The notes under the pieces were generated by a model. The model was given only the letters and a program-made list of their open reading frames with translations. It searched no databases and was not told the origin of the DNA. This document shows positions 29,638-38,857 of a stretch of 38,857 nt of DNA, in pieces. Each line of letters opens with the position of its first letter. Within the stretch, counting starts at the first letter, position 1. Origin of the DNA: Acidobacteriaceae bacterium (lineage in GTDB: Bacteria; Acidobacteriota; Terriglobia; Terriglobales; Acidobacteriaceae); NCBI GenBank assembly GCA_903642225.1, contig CAHJWI010000039.1:1-38857 (forward strand). Reading direction: 5' to 3'. The position numbers and the translations under genes are program-made.

Positions 29638-30069
29638 TTAAGGCGAGGCGGAAGACCGAGTCGATCTTGTCAGCGTTCGCGACTTTGTGGCTAGGAAGTA
29701 AACAGCGATGCCGAGGGCAGAGAGAGAACAGATTACCTCTAGCCACCTAACCTGAGCCGTGAAGGAAGGAGCCAGTTTGCGGAGCTGAGGCAGGAATATT
29801 TGTACGCAATAGAAGTAGACAAATGCTCGTACCCATCCCTTTACGGCCCGAATAGCGCTATAGACCAAGAAAATCACTACGATTTCAAAGAAGATTTCGA
29901 GCCCAAGAGCTACAAGCTGAGGTGTCTGTGGCAATAAAGGCAATAACCACCAGGAGCCTGCCCTTGCAGGTCGGCCTACATGTTTGAGAGACAGGAAAGC
30001 AGACCAGGCTGCAGCACAGGTGGCAAACCAGAGAACGGGTTGACTTACGGCTATGTTCGCGGACTTCAA
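29638..30069 (-). CDS. Small polytopic membrane protein downstream of gatB
   Basis: This is a 143-aa protein from TTG 30069; no ATG lies near the 5' end. Three or four hydrophobic helices are visible: about 10-26 (PVLWFATCAAAWSAFLS), 40-70 (WLLPLLPQTPQLVALG, EIVVIFLVYSAI), 80-94 (AFVYFYCVQIFLPQL) and 108-127 (LEVICSLSALGIAVYFLA). No family recognised. It starts 9 nt after the gatB stop, so it could share its transcript. Base composition is clearly less GC-rich and codon use more even than in its neighbours, which suggests acquired or fast-evolving DNA. The start codon and even its expression are uncertain. Confidence 0.6.
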   Translation of the reverse strand: MKSANIAVSQPVLWFATCAAAWSAFLSLKHVGRPARAGSWWLLPLLPQTPQLVALGLEIFFEIVVIFLVYSAIRAVKGWVRAFVYFYCVQIFLPQLRKLAPSFTAQVRWLEVICSLSALGIAVYFLATKSRTLTRSTRSSASP

Positions 30070-30078
30070 GATAAGTGG

Positions 30079-31560
30079 TTACGCGGCGGTTAGTTTCTTC
30101 ATGACGAGTTCGTTGAGGAGGGTGGGGTTGGCCTGGCCTTTGCTGAGGCGCATGACTTGGCCGACGAAGAAGGCGGCGACGGTGGTTTTGCCGGATTTGA
30201 ACTGGTCGAGTTGCTTGGGGTTGGCGGCGATAATCTGATCGATCATGGTTTCGAGGGCGCCGGTGTCGGAGATTTGTTCGGGTTTTTCGCGGTTGTAGAC
30301 GGTGGGGAAATCTTCGTTGGTGGCGAAGGCGGCCTCGAAGAGGCCTTTGAGTTGCTTGCTGGAGAGTTTGCCGTCTTCGAGGAGGTCGGAGGCCTGGACG
30401 AGGCCGGCCATGGAGATGGGCGACTGTTCGAGGGTGAGGTGGGCGGCGTCGAGGCGGCCGCGGAGTTCGACGAGGAGCAGGTTGGCGAGGCGTTTGGGGG
30501 ATTTGGCGGTCTTTGCGGCGGCTTCGAAGGTGTCCGCAAAGGTGCGGGAGGCGGCGATGGTGGCGGCGTCCTGTTCACTTAGGGCGTAGTTCTCCTGGAG
30601 GCGCTTGCGGCGTTTTTCGGGGAGTTCCGGGAGGCGTGCGAGGATGCTGTCGCGCCATGCGTCGTCGACAGTGAGGGCGGGCAGGTCGGGCTCGGGGAAG
30701 TAGCGGTAGTCGTGCGCGGCTTCCTTGCTGCGCATGGAGAAGGTGCGGCCCTCGGCGGCGTTGTAGAGCCGGGACTCCTGCTGGACGCGCGCGCCGGATT
30801 CGACGACTTCGATCTGGCGTTCGATCTCGTAGTTGATGGCGTCGCGGATGTAGCGGAAGCTGTTGACGTTTTTGACTTCGGCCTTGGTGCCGTACTCTTT
30901 AGCGCCCACTCGCATGACGGAGACGTTGGCGTCGCAGCGGAGGGAGCCTTCCTCCATGTTGCAGTCGCTGACGCCGGTGTAGAGGAGGATTTCCTTGAGG
31001 CGGGTGAGGTATTCGTAGGCCTCGTCGGCGGTGCGGAGGTCGGGCTCGGAGACGATTTCGATGAGGGGCGTGCCGCAGCGGTTGAGATCGATGTAGGTGC
31101 GTATGGAGCTGTCGGCGAAGCCGTCGTGGATGCTCTTGCCGGCATCTTCTTCCATGTGGAGGCGGGTGATGCCGATGCGTCGGATGCCGCCGCCGGTGGC
31201 GAAGTCGGAGGGGACGTCGAGATAGCCGTTTTCCGCGAGGGGCTTGTCGAACTGGGAGATCTGGTAGCCCTTGGGGGAGTCCGGGTAGAAGTAGTTTTTG
31301 CGGGCAAAGACACTGGTGGTGTTCACGGTGCAGTTGATGGCTGCGGAGGCGAGCGTCGCGAACTCGACCGCCTGGCGGTTGAGCACGGGCAGCGCGCCGG
31401 GGAGGCCGAGACAGACGGGGCAGGCGTGCGTGTTGGGCTCACCGCCGTAGCGGTTGACGCAGCCGCAGAAGGCCTTGGTATCGGTGAGGAGCTGGACGTG
31501 GACTTCAAGCCCGATGACGGGCTGGTACTGGGCTAGGAGATCGGGCGAAAGGTTTGCCAT
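30079..31560 (-). CDS. gatB: Aspartyl/glutamyl-tRNA amidotransferase subunit B
   Basis: This is a 493-aa protein from ATG 31560 (one codon inside an in-frame GTG 31563). GatB is the kinase/transamidase subunit of GatCAB, which turns Glu-tRNA(Gln) and Asp-tRNA(Asn) into Gln- and Asn-tRNA. Markers: VIGLEVHVQLLTDTKAFC, a zinc-binding set C32, C34, C47, C50 (CGC...CPVC), PVLNRQAVEFATLASAAINC, KNYFYPDSPKGYQISQFDKP, RLHMEEDAGKS (ATP site), YLTRLKEILLYTGVSDCNME and SLRCDANVSVM. The YqeY-like tail ends the protein (FFVGQVMRLSKGQANP). A TAAAAT -10 box ends 8 nt before the start. gatA and gatC are not in the window. Confidence 0.97.
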   Translation of the reverse strand: MANLSPDLLAQYQPVIGLEVHVQLLTDTKAFCGCVNRYGGEPNTHACPVCLGLPGALPVLNRQAVEFATLASAAINCTVNTTSVFARKNYFYPDSPKGYQISQFDKPLAENGYLDVPSDFATGGGIRRIGITRLHMEEDAGKSIHDGFADSSIRTYIDLNRCGTPLIEIVSEPDLRTADEAYEYLTRLKEILLYTGVSDCNMEEGSLRCDANVSVMRVGAKEYGTKAEVKNVNSFRYIRDAINYEIERQIEVVESGARVQQESRLYNAAEGRTFSMRSKEAAHDYRYFPEPDLPALTVDDAWRDSILARLPELPEKRRKRLQENYALSEQDAATIAASRTFADTFEAAAKTAKSPKRLANLLLVELRGRLDAAHLTLEQSPISMAGLVQASDLLEDGKLSSKQLKGLFEAAFATNEDFPTVYNREKPEQISDTGALETMIDQIIAANPKQLDQFKSGKTTVAAFFVGQVMRLSKGQANPTLLNELVMKKLTAA

Positions 31561-31568
31561 CACCGTCG

Positions 31569-31574
31569 ATTTTA
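31569..31574 (-). promoter_or_regulatory. Putative -10 box (TAAAAT) of gatB
   Basis: TAAAAT on the minus strand ends 8 nt before the gatB ATG, in the gap shared with the divergent DUF3857 gene. Confidence 0.4.
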
Positions 31575-31735
31575 CGATGTTGCCTTTTGACTATTGCGTT
31601 TCGCCGCATGGGTGGTGTACTTCTTCCGCAGACTGCTTTGTTGTACAGCCGTTTCTTGTGTCCTCATCGAGCACGACACGAGGGGCGGCGCATTTAGCTT
31701 CTGGGGGTGCTCGCTTGTCTGCTGCTGGATCGGGT

Positions 31736-33730
31736 TTGAGGGTGCGTTGCGCGTGCTGGATTGCTGTTGCGGGCCTGGGTCTATTGCCACTGCCGGCACT
31801 TGCAGCAAAAGACCAGGTGCCGGATTGGGTGAGACAGGCGGCGGCGCAGACGTTGCCGGAGTACCCGGCGCGGACGGATGCGGTTGTGCTGCTGGATGAG
31901 CATGCCTACACCATTGGTGCGGACGGGACCAAGACCGAGCGTGTGCGTCGGGTGGTGAAGGTTTTGCGGCAGCAGGGGCGGGACTACGGCCAACTGTCCG
32001 CCGAGTTCTCGAATTCAAAAAAGCTGAAGTCAATGCACCTGTGGAGTATAGGCGCGGACGGGCATTAATACGCCGTGCGCGACAACGAGATGAGCGACCA
32101 CGGCGTGGGTATGGGCTTTGAGCTGTATACCGACGAGAAGATGCGGAGTGCGCCGATACCGGCGAATGGCATCGGTGCTGTCACAGCAATGGAATTCGAG
32201 CGGCAGGGCCAGCCGTATGAGAACGACATTATCTGGATACCGGATGAGTCAATTCCGGTGGCGACGGAACGGCTGACGCTGAATTTGCCCCCGGGATACA
32301 GCTACAAAGCGGCATGGAAGGAAAAGCGAAGCGAAGCGACACCAGTAGACCTGGAGGGTGGGCGCACGTTGTGGGAGGTGAAGAATGTGCCGGGCCGCAA
32401 GCTGGACGATACGGAACTGGCACCGGGGTGGCTGAGCCTGGCATCGAGGCTGGACGTGTTCTATTACGGTCCGGGACAGGTTGTGCCCAAAACAGCGATG
32501 CGTGGGGACTGGCAGGACATTGGGCTTTGGTACGAGGCGCTGGCGCAAGGACGCAATGTGCCGGATGCGGCGATCACGGCGAAGGCGCAGGAACTGGTGC
32601 AGGGCAAGACCGGATTTCGCGAGCGGGTAGAGGCGATTGCGGAGTTTGTGCAGCAGCAGGTGCGGTATGTGGCCATAGAGATTGGGGTGGGCGGACACCA
32701 GCCACATGCGGCAACCGAGAGCTTTCGCACCCGCAGCGGCGATTGCAAGGACAAGGCAACGCTGCTGAGCGCCATGTTGCAGGCGGTGGGCGTGCATAGC
32801 ACGTGGGTGATGGTGAATACAGACCGTGGCGTCATTGATGCGAGAGCACCTTCGCTGATTGGCAACCACATGATCGGTGCCATCCAATTACCGGCGGACT
32901 ACAAGCCGGAAGGGATGTACAGCGTGGTGACGACGGCGAAGGGCAGCAAGCAGTGGCTGCTCTTTGACCCTACGTGGGAGAAGACGCCGTTTGGGCAAAT
33001 TGAGCGAGAGCTGCAGGGCAGCGATGCGTTGTTGATGGACGGCGGGGACTCGACGGCGATCCGGATACCGGTGTTGAAACCGGAACAGAACCGCGTGGAC
33101 CGTGAAGCGAAGTTTGCGCTGGCAGCCGATGGGTCGCTGTCGGGCAGCGTGCACGAGATGCGGGGCGGAGACATCGCGCGGGAACGGCGTTACCTGCTGA
33201 CTGAGTCAGACCTACGCCAGCAGAAACAGTTCTTCGATCGAATGACGTCGCAGGATCTGCTGAGCTTTCAGCTGACGAACCTGAAAACGCAGCATGTGCG
33301 CGAGCTGGCGAAGCCGCTGGAGATCGACTACTCCCTGCGGGCTGAGCATGTGGCGCAGGAAGCCGGGCCCTTGCTGATGGTTCGGCCGCGGGTAGTAGGA
33401 ACGGACGGGTTCGCTGTGGATCGCGTGGAGAAAGGCAAGCACAGGTCTGTGCCGATTGACCTGGGGGAGACGCGCGAGGTTCACGATGTGTGCGAGATCA
33501 AGCTGCCGGCCGGGGTTGCGGCGGACGAGCTGCCGCCGCCGGTGCAAGTGGACATGGGATTTGCGGCCTACCAGAGCAAGGTGACGGCCGATGGTGGGAT
33601 TTTGCGTTATGAGCGGACGTTTACAGTGCGCGAGATCACGCTGCCGGCTGAACGTTACAAGGATGTGGAAAAGCTGAGCTCGGTGATTGCGACCGATGAA
33701 GGAAGCACAGCCGTGCTGAAGAGGCAGTAA
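31736..33730 (+). pseudogene. DUF3857/transglutaminase-like exported protein with in-frame TAA
   Basis: One reading frame of 664 codons is interrupted by a single TAA at 32066-32068. The start is uncertain: TTG 31736 or GTG 31742, both giving a signal peptide (CACWIAVAGLGLLPLPALAA). Before the stop comes the DUF3857 start (RVRRVVKVLRQQGRDYGQLS, HLWSIGADGH); after it YAVRDNEMSDHGVG continues the same domain without frame change. The transglutaminase-like half holds a full triad: Cys in SGDCKDKATLLSAML, His in GNHMIGAI, Asp in LFDPTWEKTPFG. The length matches the 676-aa neighbour. A GAA-to-TAA change (or CAA or AAA) would explain the stop. It is a recent nonsense mutation, a sequencing error, or read through at low level. 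The second half could restart at GTG 32075, but no ribosome site precedes it. Confidence 0.82.
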
Positions 33731-33775
33731 ACGCGGCAGCGGCAGTACGCGGTATGAGAACTGTAGGAGAAGGAC

Positions 33776-35806
33776 ATGAGATTGGGTCAGCTTGGTCGCG
33801 CTTTGGTTGGTGTTGCTGGTTTAGTCGTGCTTGCTGGTGGAGCCGGGGCGCAGTGGATCGCACCGACGCCGGAAGAGTTGAAGATGACCTCGATTGCAGA
33901 GGCGCCGGATGCAAAGGCGGTGGTTCTGTATCGCGATGAATTGACGGAAGACGACAATCACATGTGGTCCACCTATAAGCGGATCAAGATTTTGACAGAG
34001 GCGGGCAAGGACCTGGGCGACGTGCGCGTTGTGTTTAACAAGCGCAATGATGGACGGGGTTACACGGTGGACCAGATTGCCGGACGCACGATTGAGCCGG
34101 ATGGAAGCATCGTTCCATTTACCGGAAAACCCTATGAGAAGGTGGTGGACCAGGGCGACGGATACAAGGTGGCGTACAAGGTGTTCAGCATGCCCCAGGT
34201 GCAGGTGGGCAGCATTTTGGAGTACAGGTACAAGCTGCGGTGGGAGGACAACGTGTATGCGCCGCCGGAGTGGGAGATCCAGACGGACCTGTACCTGCGC
34301 AAAGGCCACTTTTTATGGAAGCCGACGGACAGGGAGCTTGTGCACACGTCGCGCGGTGGGCGCGAAGCGGGAACAAGCACGCTGGTGTGGAATGCGGTGT
34401 TGCCGAAGGGTGTGGAAATGGGCAAGACGCGGTTGCCGAACGGGCGGCTCTTGCTGGAAGTGAAGGTGCAGGATGTGGCACCGTTTGGGCGGGAGGAGTA
34501 CATGCCGCCGTTTCAGACAGCGGCATACCATGTGTTCTTCTACTACTCGCCCTACCACACACCGCAGGAGTACTGGAAGACGGAGGGTGGGTACTGGAGC
34601 AGCGATACAAACAAATTTGTAGGAAGCAGCGCGTATGTGCGCGAGGCCGCGGCTGCTGCAACAGCCGGAGCGACGGGTGATGAGGGCAAAGCGAAGAAGC
34701 TGTACGCCCTGGCACGAACGATTGAGAACACGGATTACAGCCGCAAGCGTGAGCGAGCCGAAGAAAAGGGAGAGGGGCTTAAGGAGACCAAGAGCGCCGA
34801 GGACGTACTGCGTCGGAAGCGGGGTTCAGGCGACGAAATTGCCATGACGTTTGTGGCCCTGGCACGGGCTGCCGGGCTGAATGCTTCTGTGATGGCGGTG
34901 AGCGACCGTTCGTTTCAAACGATGAATGCCAGCTGGCTGGACTTTGGGCGGCAGCTGAACGATGACATCGCTGTGATTGCCTACGACGGGAAGGATCACT
35001 TCTTCGACCCAGGAAGTCCGTATACGAGCTTTGGGCATTTGTCGTGGAAGCACTCGATGAGCGGCGGCGTGCGCCAACAGGGGAAGGAGACGACGATGGT
35101 CCCAACACCCGGAGAGAGCTACAAGGACTCCAAGACCGCACGCCTTGCTAATTTAGTGTTGCTGGACGAAGGACGCGTGAGCGGGACAGTGACGTTTCGC
35201 TTTAGTGGCAGCCCGGCGGTGGAGTGGCGACAGGCCGCGCTGCGCAACGACGAGGCAGAGTTGCGCGAGATGCTGACGAAGTATGCACAGTCTATGCTGC
35301 CGGGCGGCACGGAGGTGAAGCTGACGCAGCTTGAAGGTGTGAGCGACGAAGACAACCCGCTGAAGGCTGTGTTTGCGGTGAGCGGCAATCTGGGATCGGC
35401 GGCGGGTTCAAGAGTGGTGTTGCCCAGTGACGTCTTTGTGGAGCACCAGCAGCCGACGTTTCCGCATGCGGAGCGCGAACAGCCGGTGTATTTCCATTAC
35501 GCGGAGATGGTGCAGGACGCGGTGCGTATTGCTTACCCCGAGGGCTTTGCGGTGGAGAGTGCGCCGGCTGACGAAACTGTGAAGCTGAAGCAGAATGCTG
35601 TCTACACGCAACGGTCGAAGCAGACGGGCAACAGCATAACGGTGTGGCGAGACCTGATGGTGGGGGAGGTCTACTACCCGCTTGACGAGTATGCCGACCT
35701 GCGAAAGTTCTACAGCGACTTTGAGCGGAAGGATCATGCATCAATCGTTCTGAAGCGGACATCTGCGGTCCCAACAGCGAAAGCGTCCAGCGGCGGCGGG
35801 GAGTAG
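33776..35806 (+). CDS. DUF3857/transglutaminase-like exported protein, catalytic Cys and His absent
   Basis: This is a 676-aa protein from ATG 33776, preceded by an excellent site AGGAGAAGG. The signal peptide is LVGVAGLVVLAGGAGAQ. The DUF3857 domain covers about 50-270 (DNHMWSTYKRIKILTEAG, RGYTVDQIAGRTIEPDGS, VGSILEYRYKLRW). The transglutaminase-like domain covers about 300-430; where active members have GDC(K/N)DKA this one has GSGDEIAMTFVALARAAG (E354), and the His position reads NDDIAV (D396/D397). Only the Asp (FFDPGSPYTSFG) remains, so it should be inactive as a transglutaminase or protease. It follows the first copy by 45 nt. The pair presumably acts together in the periplasm; function unknown. 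Confidence 0.9.
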   Translation: MRLGQLGRALVGVAGLVVLAGGAGAQWIAPTPEELKMTSIAEAPDAKAVVLYRDELTEDDNHMWSTYKRIKILTEAGKDLGDVRVVFNKRNDGRGYTVDQIAGRTIEPDGSIVPFTGKPYEKVVDQGDGYKVAYKVFSMPQVQVGSILEYRYKLRWEDNVYAPPEWEIQTDLYLRKGHFLWKPTDRELVHTSRGGREAGTSTLVWNAVLPKGVEMGKTRLPNGRLLLEVKVQDVAPFGREEYMPPFQTAAYHVFFYYSPYHTPQEYWKTEGGYWSSDTNKFVGSSAYVREAAAAATAGATGDEGKAKKLYALARTIENTDYSRKRERAEEKGEGLKETKSAEDVLRRKRGSGDEIAMTFVALARAAGLNASVMAVSDRSFQTMNASWLDFGRQLNDDIAVIAYDGKDHFFDPGSPYTSFGHLSWKHSMSGGVRQQGKETTMVPTPGESYKDSKTARLANLVLLDEGRVSGTVTFRFSGSPAVEWRQAALRNDEAELREMLTKYAQSMLPGGTEVKLTQLEGVSDEDNPLKAVFAVSGNLGSAAGSRVVLPSDVFVEHQQPTFPHAEREQPVYFHYAEMVQDAVRIAYPEGFAVESAPADETVKLKQNAVYTQRSKQTGNSITVWRDLMVGEVYYPLDEYADLRKFYSDFERKDHASIVLKRTSAVPTAKASSGGGE

Positions 35807-35852
35807 CTTGCGTCCTCCTGGGGGTGGCCAGGGAGTTGATAACGGCTTTCGC

Positions 35853-35858
35853 TAGACT
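35853..35858 (+). promoter_or_regulatory. Putative -10 box (TAGACT) of mfd
   Basis: TAGACT ends 9 nt before ATG 35868. The same hexamer stands before the aminotransferase at 22113. A TTGATA lies only 11 nt upstream, too close to be a standard -35. Confidence 0.4.
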
Positions 35859-35867
35859 GGTAGAAGC

Positions 35868-38857
35868 ATGATTCTGCCTTTTGTACGAGAGACTGTTGGT
35901 GAGCTGGAACGGACGGATGCGTTTGAGCGGGTGCGGCGGCACCTGAGCGCGGTGCAGGGCCGTCGGATGGTGAGCGGGTTGACCGCGACGGCGCGGGCGC
36001 TGTACCTGCCGCTGATGGTGCGGGCGAGCGATGCACCGGCGCTGATCCTGGTGAGCGACAACAAGGCGGCGGAGGCGCTGCACCAAGCGCTGAACGCGGC
36101 GTGTGAGCTGACGGGTGCGCTGCGAAGCGAGGAGGTGCTGCGGCTGCCGGCACACGATGTGCTGCCGTTCGAAAACCTGTCTCCGCATGCGGAGATCCAG
36201 GAGCAGAGGGCGGCGACGCTGTGGAAGATGTGCAGCGGCAAGGCGCGGGTGGTAATTGCGCCGCTGGAGTCTGCGTGCATGCGGTTGTTCGGCAAGGACT
36301 ATTACGCCGGGCTGGCGCTGGAGTTGAAACGCGGCGAGGAGTACGACACGGAGATGCTGCTGGCGCACCTGCTGGAGGTGGGCTACACGCGGGTGGACGT
36401 GGTGGAGATGCCGGGGCAGGTGACGCTGCGGGGCGGCATTGTGGATGTGTATGGGCCGGAGATGGAGCGGCCGGTGCGCATCGACTTCTTCGGCGATGAG
36501 ATTGAGAGCATGCGGCGGTTCGATCCTGAAACACAGCGGAGTGCTTCGCCCGTGGATGCGATTACGCTGCTGCCGCTGACGGAGACACCGGTGACCGACA
36601 AGCTGCTGGGTGCGGTGCATGCGCGGCTCGTGCGAGGCGGTGTGGCGGGTGCGGAGCTGGAAGGTGGCGAGGAGCCGCGCGAAATCCAGAGCAGCTACGG
36701 GAACGTTTCGGTGTTTCCCGGGTGGGAGTTTTTTGCGGCGGTGGCGGGTGCGCACGCGACGATTCTGGACCTGATGGGGCGCGGGACGCGGGTGTTTGTG
36801 GAAGAGCCGGCGATGGTGAAGAACCAGGGCGAGCGCTGGTGGAACAAGATCGAGCAGAGGCACGACCGGAGCGGCATCGGGTCGTTGATTGGGCCGGAGG
36901 ATTTGTACATTTCGCCTTGGCACCTGGACGACCTGGTACGCGGGACGCCGGGTGTGGAGCTGGACCAGTTGGGCGCGGTCGATATCCTCGACGTCGATAA
37001 CTCGGCGATGACGGAGATTAATTTTTCGACGCGGCCGACGATGAAGTTCCATGGATCGATACCGGCGATGGTGGAGCAGATTCGTTCGCTGATGAAGGCG
37101 GAGGCGCGGATATTGATCGCGGCGGCGAACCAGGGCGAGGTGGAGAGGCTGGCGACGCTGCTGCAGGAGTACCAGTTGCCTTATCGGCTGGGGTCGAAGG
37201 CGCAGACGTCGAGCGGTTCGGCGACGGTGTACGACGAATCGAGCAACACGCGCAGTGAGTACAGCACGCCGGTGCTTTTGAAGGTGGCGATTGCGAACGG
37301 CGTGCAGGTGCTGGACATCGACAAGAAGACCGCCGGGCAGCTGGTGCTGTTTGGTGCGCAGGACTTGAACGACGATGCCGATGTGCAGGCGCGGCCGGTG
37401 GCGAAGAAGAGCAAGACGTCGGCGTTTATTTCGGATTTTCGGGACCTTACGGTTGGCGATTACGTGGTGCACGTGGAGCATGGGATTGCGCGGTACGCGG
37501 GGCTGCGTGTGCTGGAGGATGGCTCGGGCCTGGAGTTGATGATCCTGGAGTTTGCGGAGGGGGCGAAGCTGTATGTGCCGCTGACGCGGCTGGACCTGAT
37601 CCAAAAATACCGGTCGAGCGATGGTGGGCCGGCGCCGGAGTTGAACCGCATGGGCGGCGTGGCGTGGGCCAAGACCAAGGCTCGCGTGAAGAAGGCGATG
37701 GAGGACATGAGCGGCGAGCTGCTGAAGCTGTATGCGCAGCGGCAGTCGGCGCTTGGGTATGCCTACTCGCCGGATTCGACGATGATGCGGGAGTTTGAGG
37801 AGGCGTTCGACTTCAACGAGACGGACGACCAGACGAGCGCGATTGCGGACATCAAGCGGGACATGGAGAGCACGCAGCCGATGGACCGGCTGCTGTGCGG
37901 CGACGTGGGGTATGGCAAGACGGAAGTGGCGATGCGGGCGGCGTTCAAGGCCGTGGGGGATTCAAAGCAGGTGGCGGTGCTGACGCCGACGACGGTGCTG
38001 GCGTTTCAGCATTTCCAGAGCTTCAAAAAGAGGTTTGCGCGCTTCCCTGTTCGGGTGGAATTGCTCTCGCGGTTTCGGACAGCGAAGGAGCAGAAGCTGG
38101 TGCTTGAGGATGCGGCGGCGGGCAAGGTCGATATCCTGATCGGCACGCACCGTTTGATTTCGAAGGATGTGGGGTTCCAGGACCTGGGGCTGCTGGTGAT
38201 CGACGAGGAGCAGCGGTTTGGCGTGCGGCACAAGGAGAAGCTGAAGCACCTGCGGGCGCACATCGATGTGCTGAGCATGAGTGCGACGCCGATTCCGCGG
38301 ACGCTGCATATGAGCCTACTGGGGCTGCGGGATATGAGCGTGATCGAGACGCCGCCGAAGGACCGGATGGCGATTCAGACTGTCGTCGCGAAGTTTGATG
38401 AGAAGCTGCTGCGGACGGCGCTGGAGCTGGAGCTGGAGCGCGGTGGGCAAGCGTACTTTGTGCATAACCGGGTGGAGACGATTTATGAGATGGCGTCGAA
38501 GATTCGGGAGCTGGTGCCGCAGGCGCGGGTGATTACGGCGCACGGGCAGATGGGCGAGGGCGAGCTCGAGCGGGCGATGCTGGCGTTTATGAACCACGAG
38601 TACGACGTGCTGTGCGCGACGAGCATTATCGAAAACGGGCTGGATATTTCGAAGGCGAATACGATCGTGATCAACCGTGCAGACCGGCATGGGTTGAGCG
38701 AGTTGTACCAGTTGCGTGGGCGCGTGGGGCGGTCGGATCGGCGGGCGTATGCGTACCTGCTGATTCCGCCGGAGAACGAGCTGACGGAGGTGGCGCGGCG
38801 TCGGCTGGCGGCGCTGAAGGAGTTCAGCGACCTGGGTGCGGGCTTCAAGATTGCGGC
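35868..38857 (+). CDS. mfd: Transcription-repair coupling factor Mfd (3' end cut by the window)
   Basis: At least 996 residues are read without a break from ATG 35868 to the window end; full-length Mfd is about 1150-1200 aa, so the end of the translocase and the D7 domain are missing. Mfd removes RNA polymerase stalled at DNA damage and recruits UvrA. The UvrB-like N-terminal part has [15 protein letters not shown] and [20 protein letters not shown], with [14 protein letters not shown]. The RNA-polymerase-interacting domain starts near residue 528 ([18 protein letters not shown]). The helicase part has Walker A GDVGYGKT (678-685), DEEQ (779-782), [21 protein letters not shown], and [11 protein letters not shown] then [11 protein letters not shown]. 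The length of the neighbouring gene's end to this start is 61 nt. Confidence 0.97.
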   Translation, partial: MILPFVRETVGELERTDAFERVRRHLSAVQGRRMVSGLTATARALYLPLMVRASDAPALILVSDNKAAEALHQALNAACELTGALRSEEVLRLPAHDVLPFENLSPHAEIQEQRAATLWKMCSGKARVVIAPLESACMRLFGKDYYAGLALELKRGEEYDTEMLLAHLLEVGYTRVDVVEMPGQVTLRGGIVDVYGPEMERPVRIDFFGDEIESMRRFDPETQRSASPVDAITLLPLTETPVTDKLLGAVHARLVRGGVAGAELEGGEEPREIQSSYGNVSVFPGWEFFAAVAGAHATILDLMGRGTRVFVEEPAMVKNQGERWWNKIEQRHDRSGIGSLIGPEDLYISPWHLDDLVRGTPGVELDQLGAVDILDVDNSAMTEINFSTRPTMKFHGSIPAMVEQIRSLMKAEARILIAAANQGEVERLATLLQEYQLPYRLGSKAQTSSGSATVYDESSNTRSEYSTPVLLKVAIANGVQVLDIDKKTAGQLVLFGAQDLNDDADVQARPVAKKSKTSAFISDFRDLTVGDYVVHVEHGIARYAGLRVLEDGSGLELMILEFAEGAKLYVPLTRLDLIQKYRSSDGGPAPELNRMGGVAWAKTKARVKKAMEDMSGELLKLYAQRQSALGYAYSPDSTMMREFEEAFDFNETDDQTSAIADIKRDMESTQPMDRLLCGDVGYGKTEVAMRAAFKAVGDSKQVAVLTPTTVLAFQHFQSFKKRFARFPVRVELLSRFRTAKEQKLVLEDAAAGKVDILIGTHRLISKDVGFQDLGLLVIDEEQRFGVRHKEKLKHLRAHIDVLSMSATPIPRTLHMSLLGLRDMSVIETPPKDRMAIQTVVAKFDEKLLRTALELELERGGQAYFVHNRVETIYEMASKIRELVPQARVITAHGQMGEGELERAMLAFMNHEYDVLCATSIIENGLDISKANTIVINRADRHGLSELYQLRGRVGRSDRRAYAYLLIPPENELTEVARRRLAALKEFSDLGAGFKIA

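Noticed and set aside
32066..32068. Recoding of the in-frame stop (selenocysteine or pyrrolysine)
   Set aside because: The codon is TAA, which neither system uses, and no SECIS-like hairpin with the expected form follows it.
35292..37604. 770-codon open frame on the - strand across the DUF3857 gene end and mfd
   Set aside because: The product is an Arg/His/Leu/Gln-rich string with no domain, and it crosses two convincing genes on the other strand. It arises from the G-skewed codon use of those genes.

Overview
The window reads as a chromosomal segment of a high-GC member of the Acidobacteriota, most likely the Acidobacteriaceae (Terriglobus/Granulicella/Edaphobacter type). This rests on the gene families (tandem DUF3857 proteins, CelD-type GNAT, FmdB with a G/S/A tail, several secreted proteins of unknown function) and on two dispersed palindromic repeat families that I associate with these genomes. 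No database search was possible. No prophage, IS element, CRISPR array or rRNA operon is visible. The + strand is G-rich almost everywhere, whichever strand is coding, so it is probably the leading strand.

Layout. 1-840: minus-strand tRNA cluster Thr(UGU)-Tyr(GUA)-[small membrane protein]-Thr(GGU), plus a second small membrane protein behind an FAD-linked alditol-oxidase-like gene (846-2261) whose twin-arginine leader lies out of frame. 2562-8286: two exported or anchored proteins of unknown function, then a tightly overlapped PIG-L deacetylase, GT4 glycosyltransferase and GT-A-like gene facing a CelD-like N-acyltransferase, probably a small glycan or glycolipid pathway. 8397-14040: secreted carbohydrate enzymes (sorbosone/glucose-dehydrogenase-like propeller, sialate O-acetylesterase, Tat-exported GH2). 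14312-21797: housekeeping genes (M23 peptidase, thiL, rsmD, rsmI, tilS, yqeY) with an M50/CBS membrane protein whose zinc-binding HExxH has become RETGR. 22125-27866: class V aminotransferase with a Cys-rich tail, Tat-exported MsrB, serA, fmdB and a DUF6496 protein. 28059-31560: a lipoprotein-like unknown, a membrane protein and gatB. 31736-35806: two tandem DUF3857/transglutaminase-like genes; the first has an in-frame TAA, the second lacks the catalytic Cys and His. 35868-end: mfd, cut by the window edge.

The most notable observations are the M50 pseudoprotease, the single in-frame stop in the first DUF3857 gene, the frameshifted Tat leader of the alditol oxidase, a GNAT relic near 21.1-21.2 kb, and two repeat families whose copies all lie in one orientation, one of which supplies the start codon of the acetylesterase gene. 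Many genes have a TATACT/TAGACT-like -10 box only 6-11 nt before the start codon, which suggests very short or absent 5' leaders.
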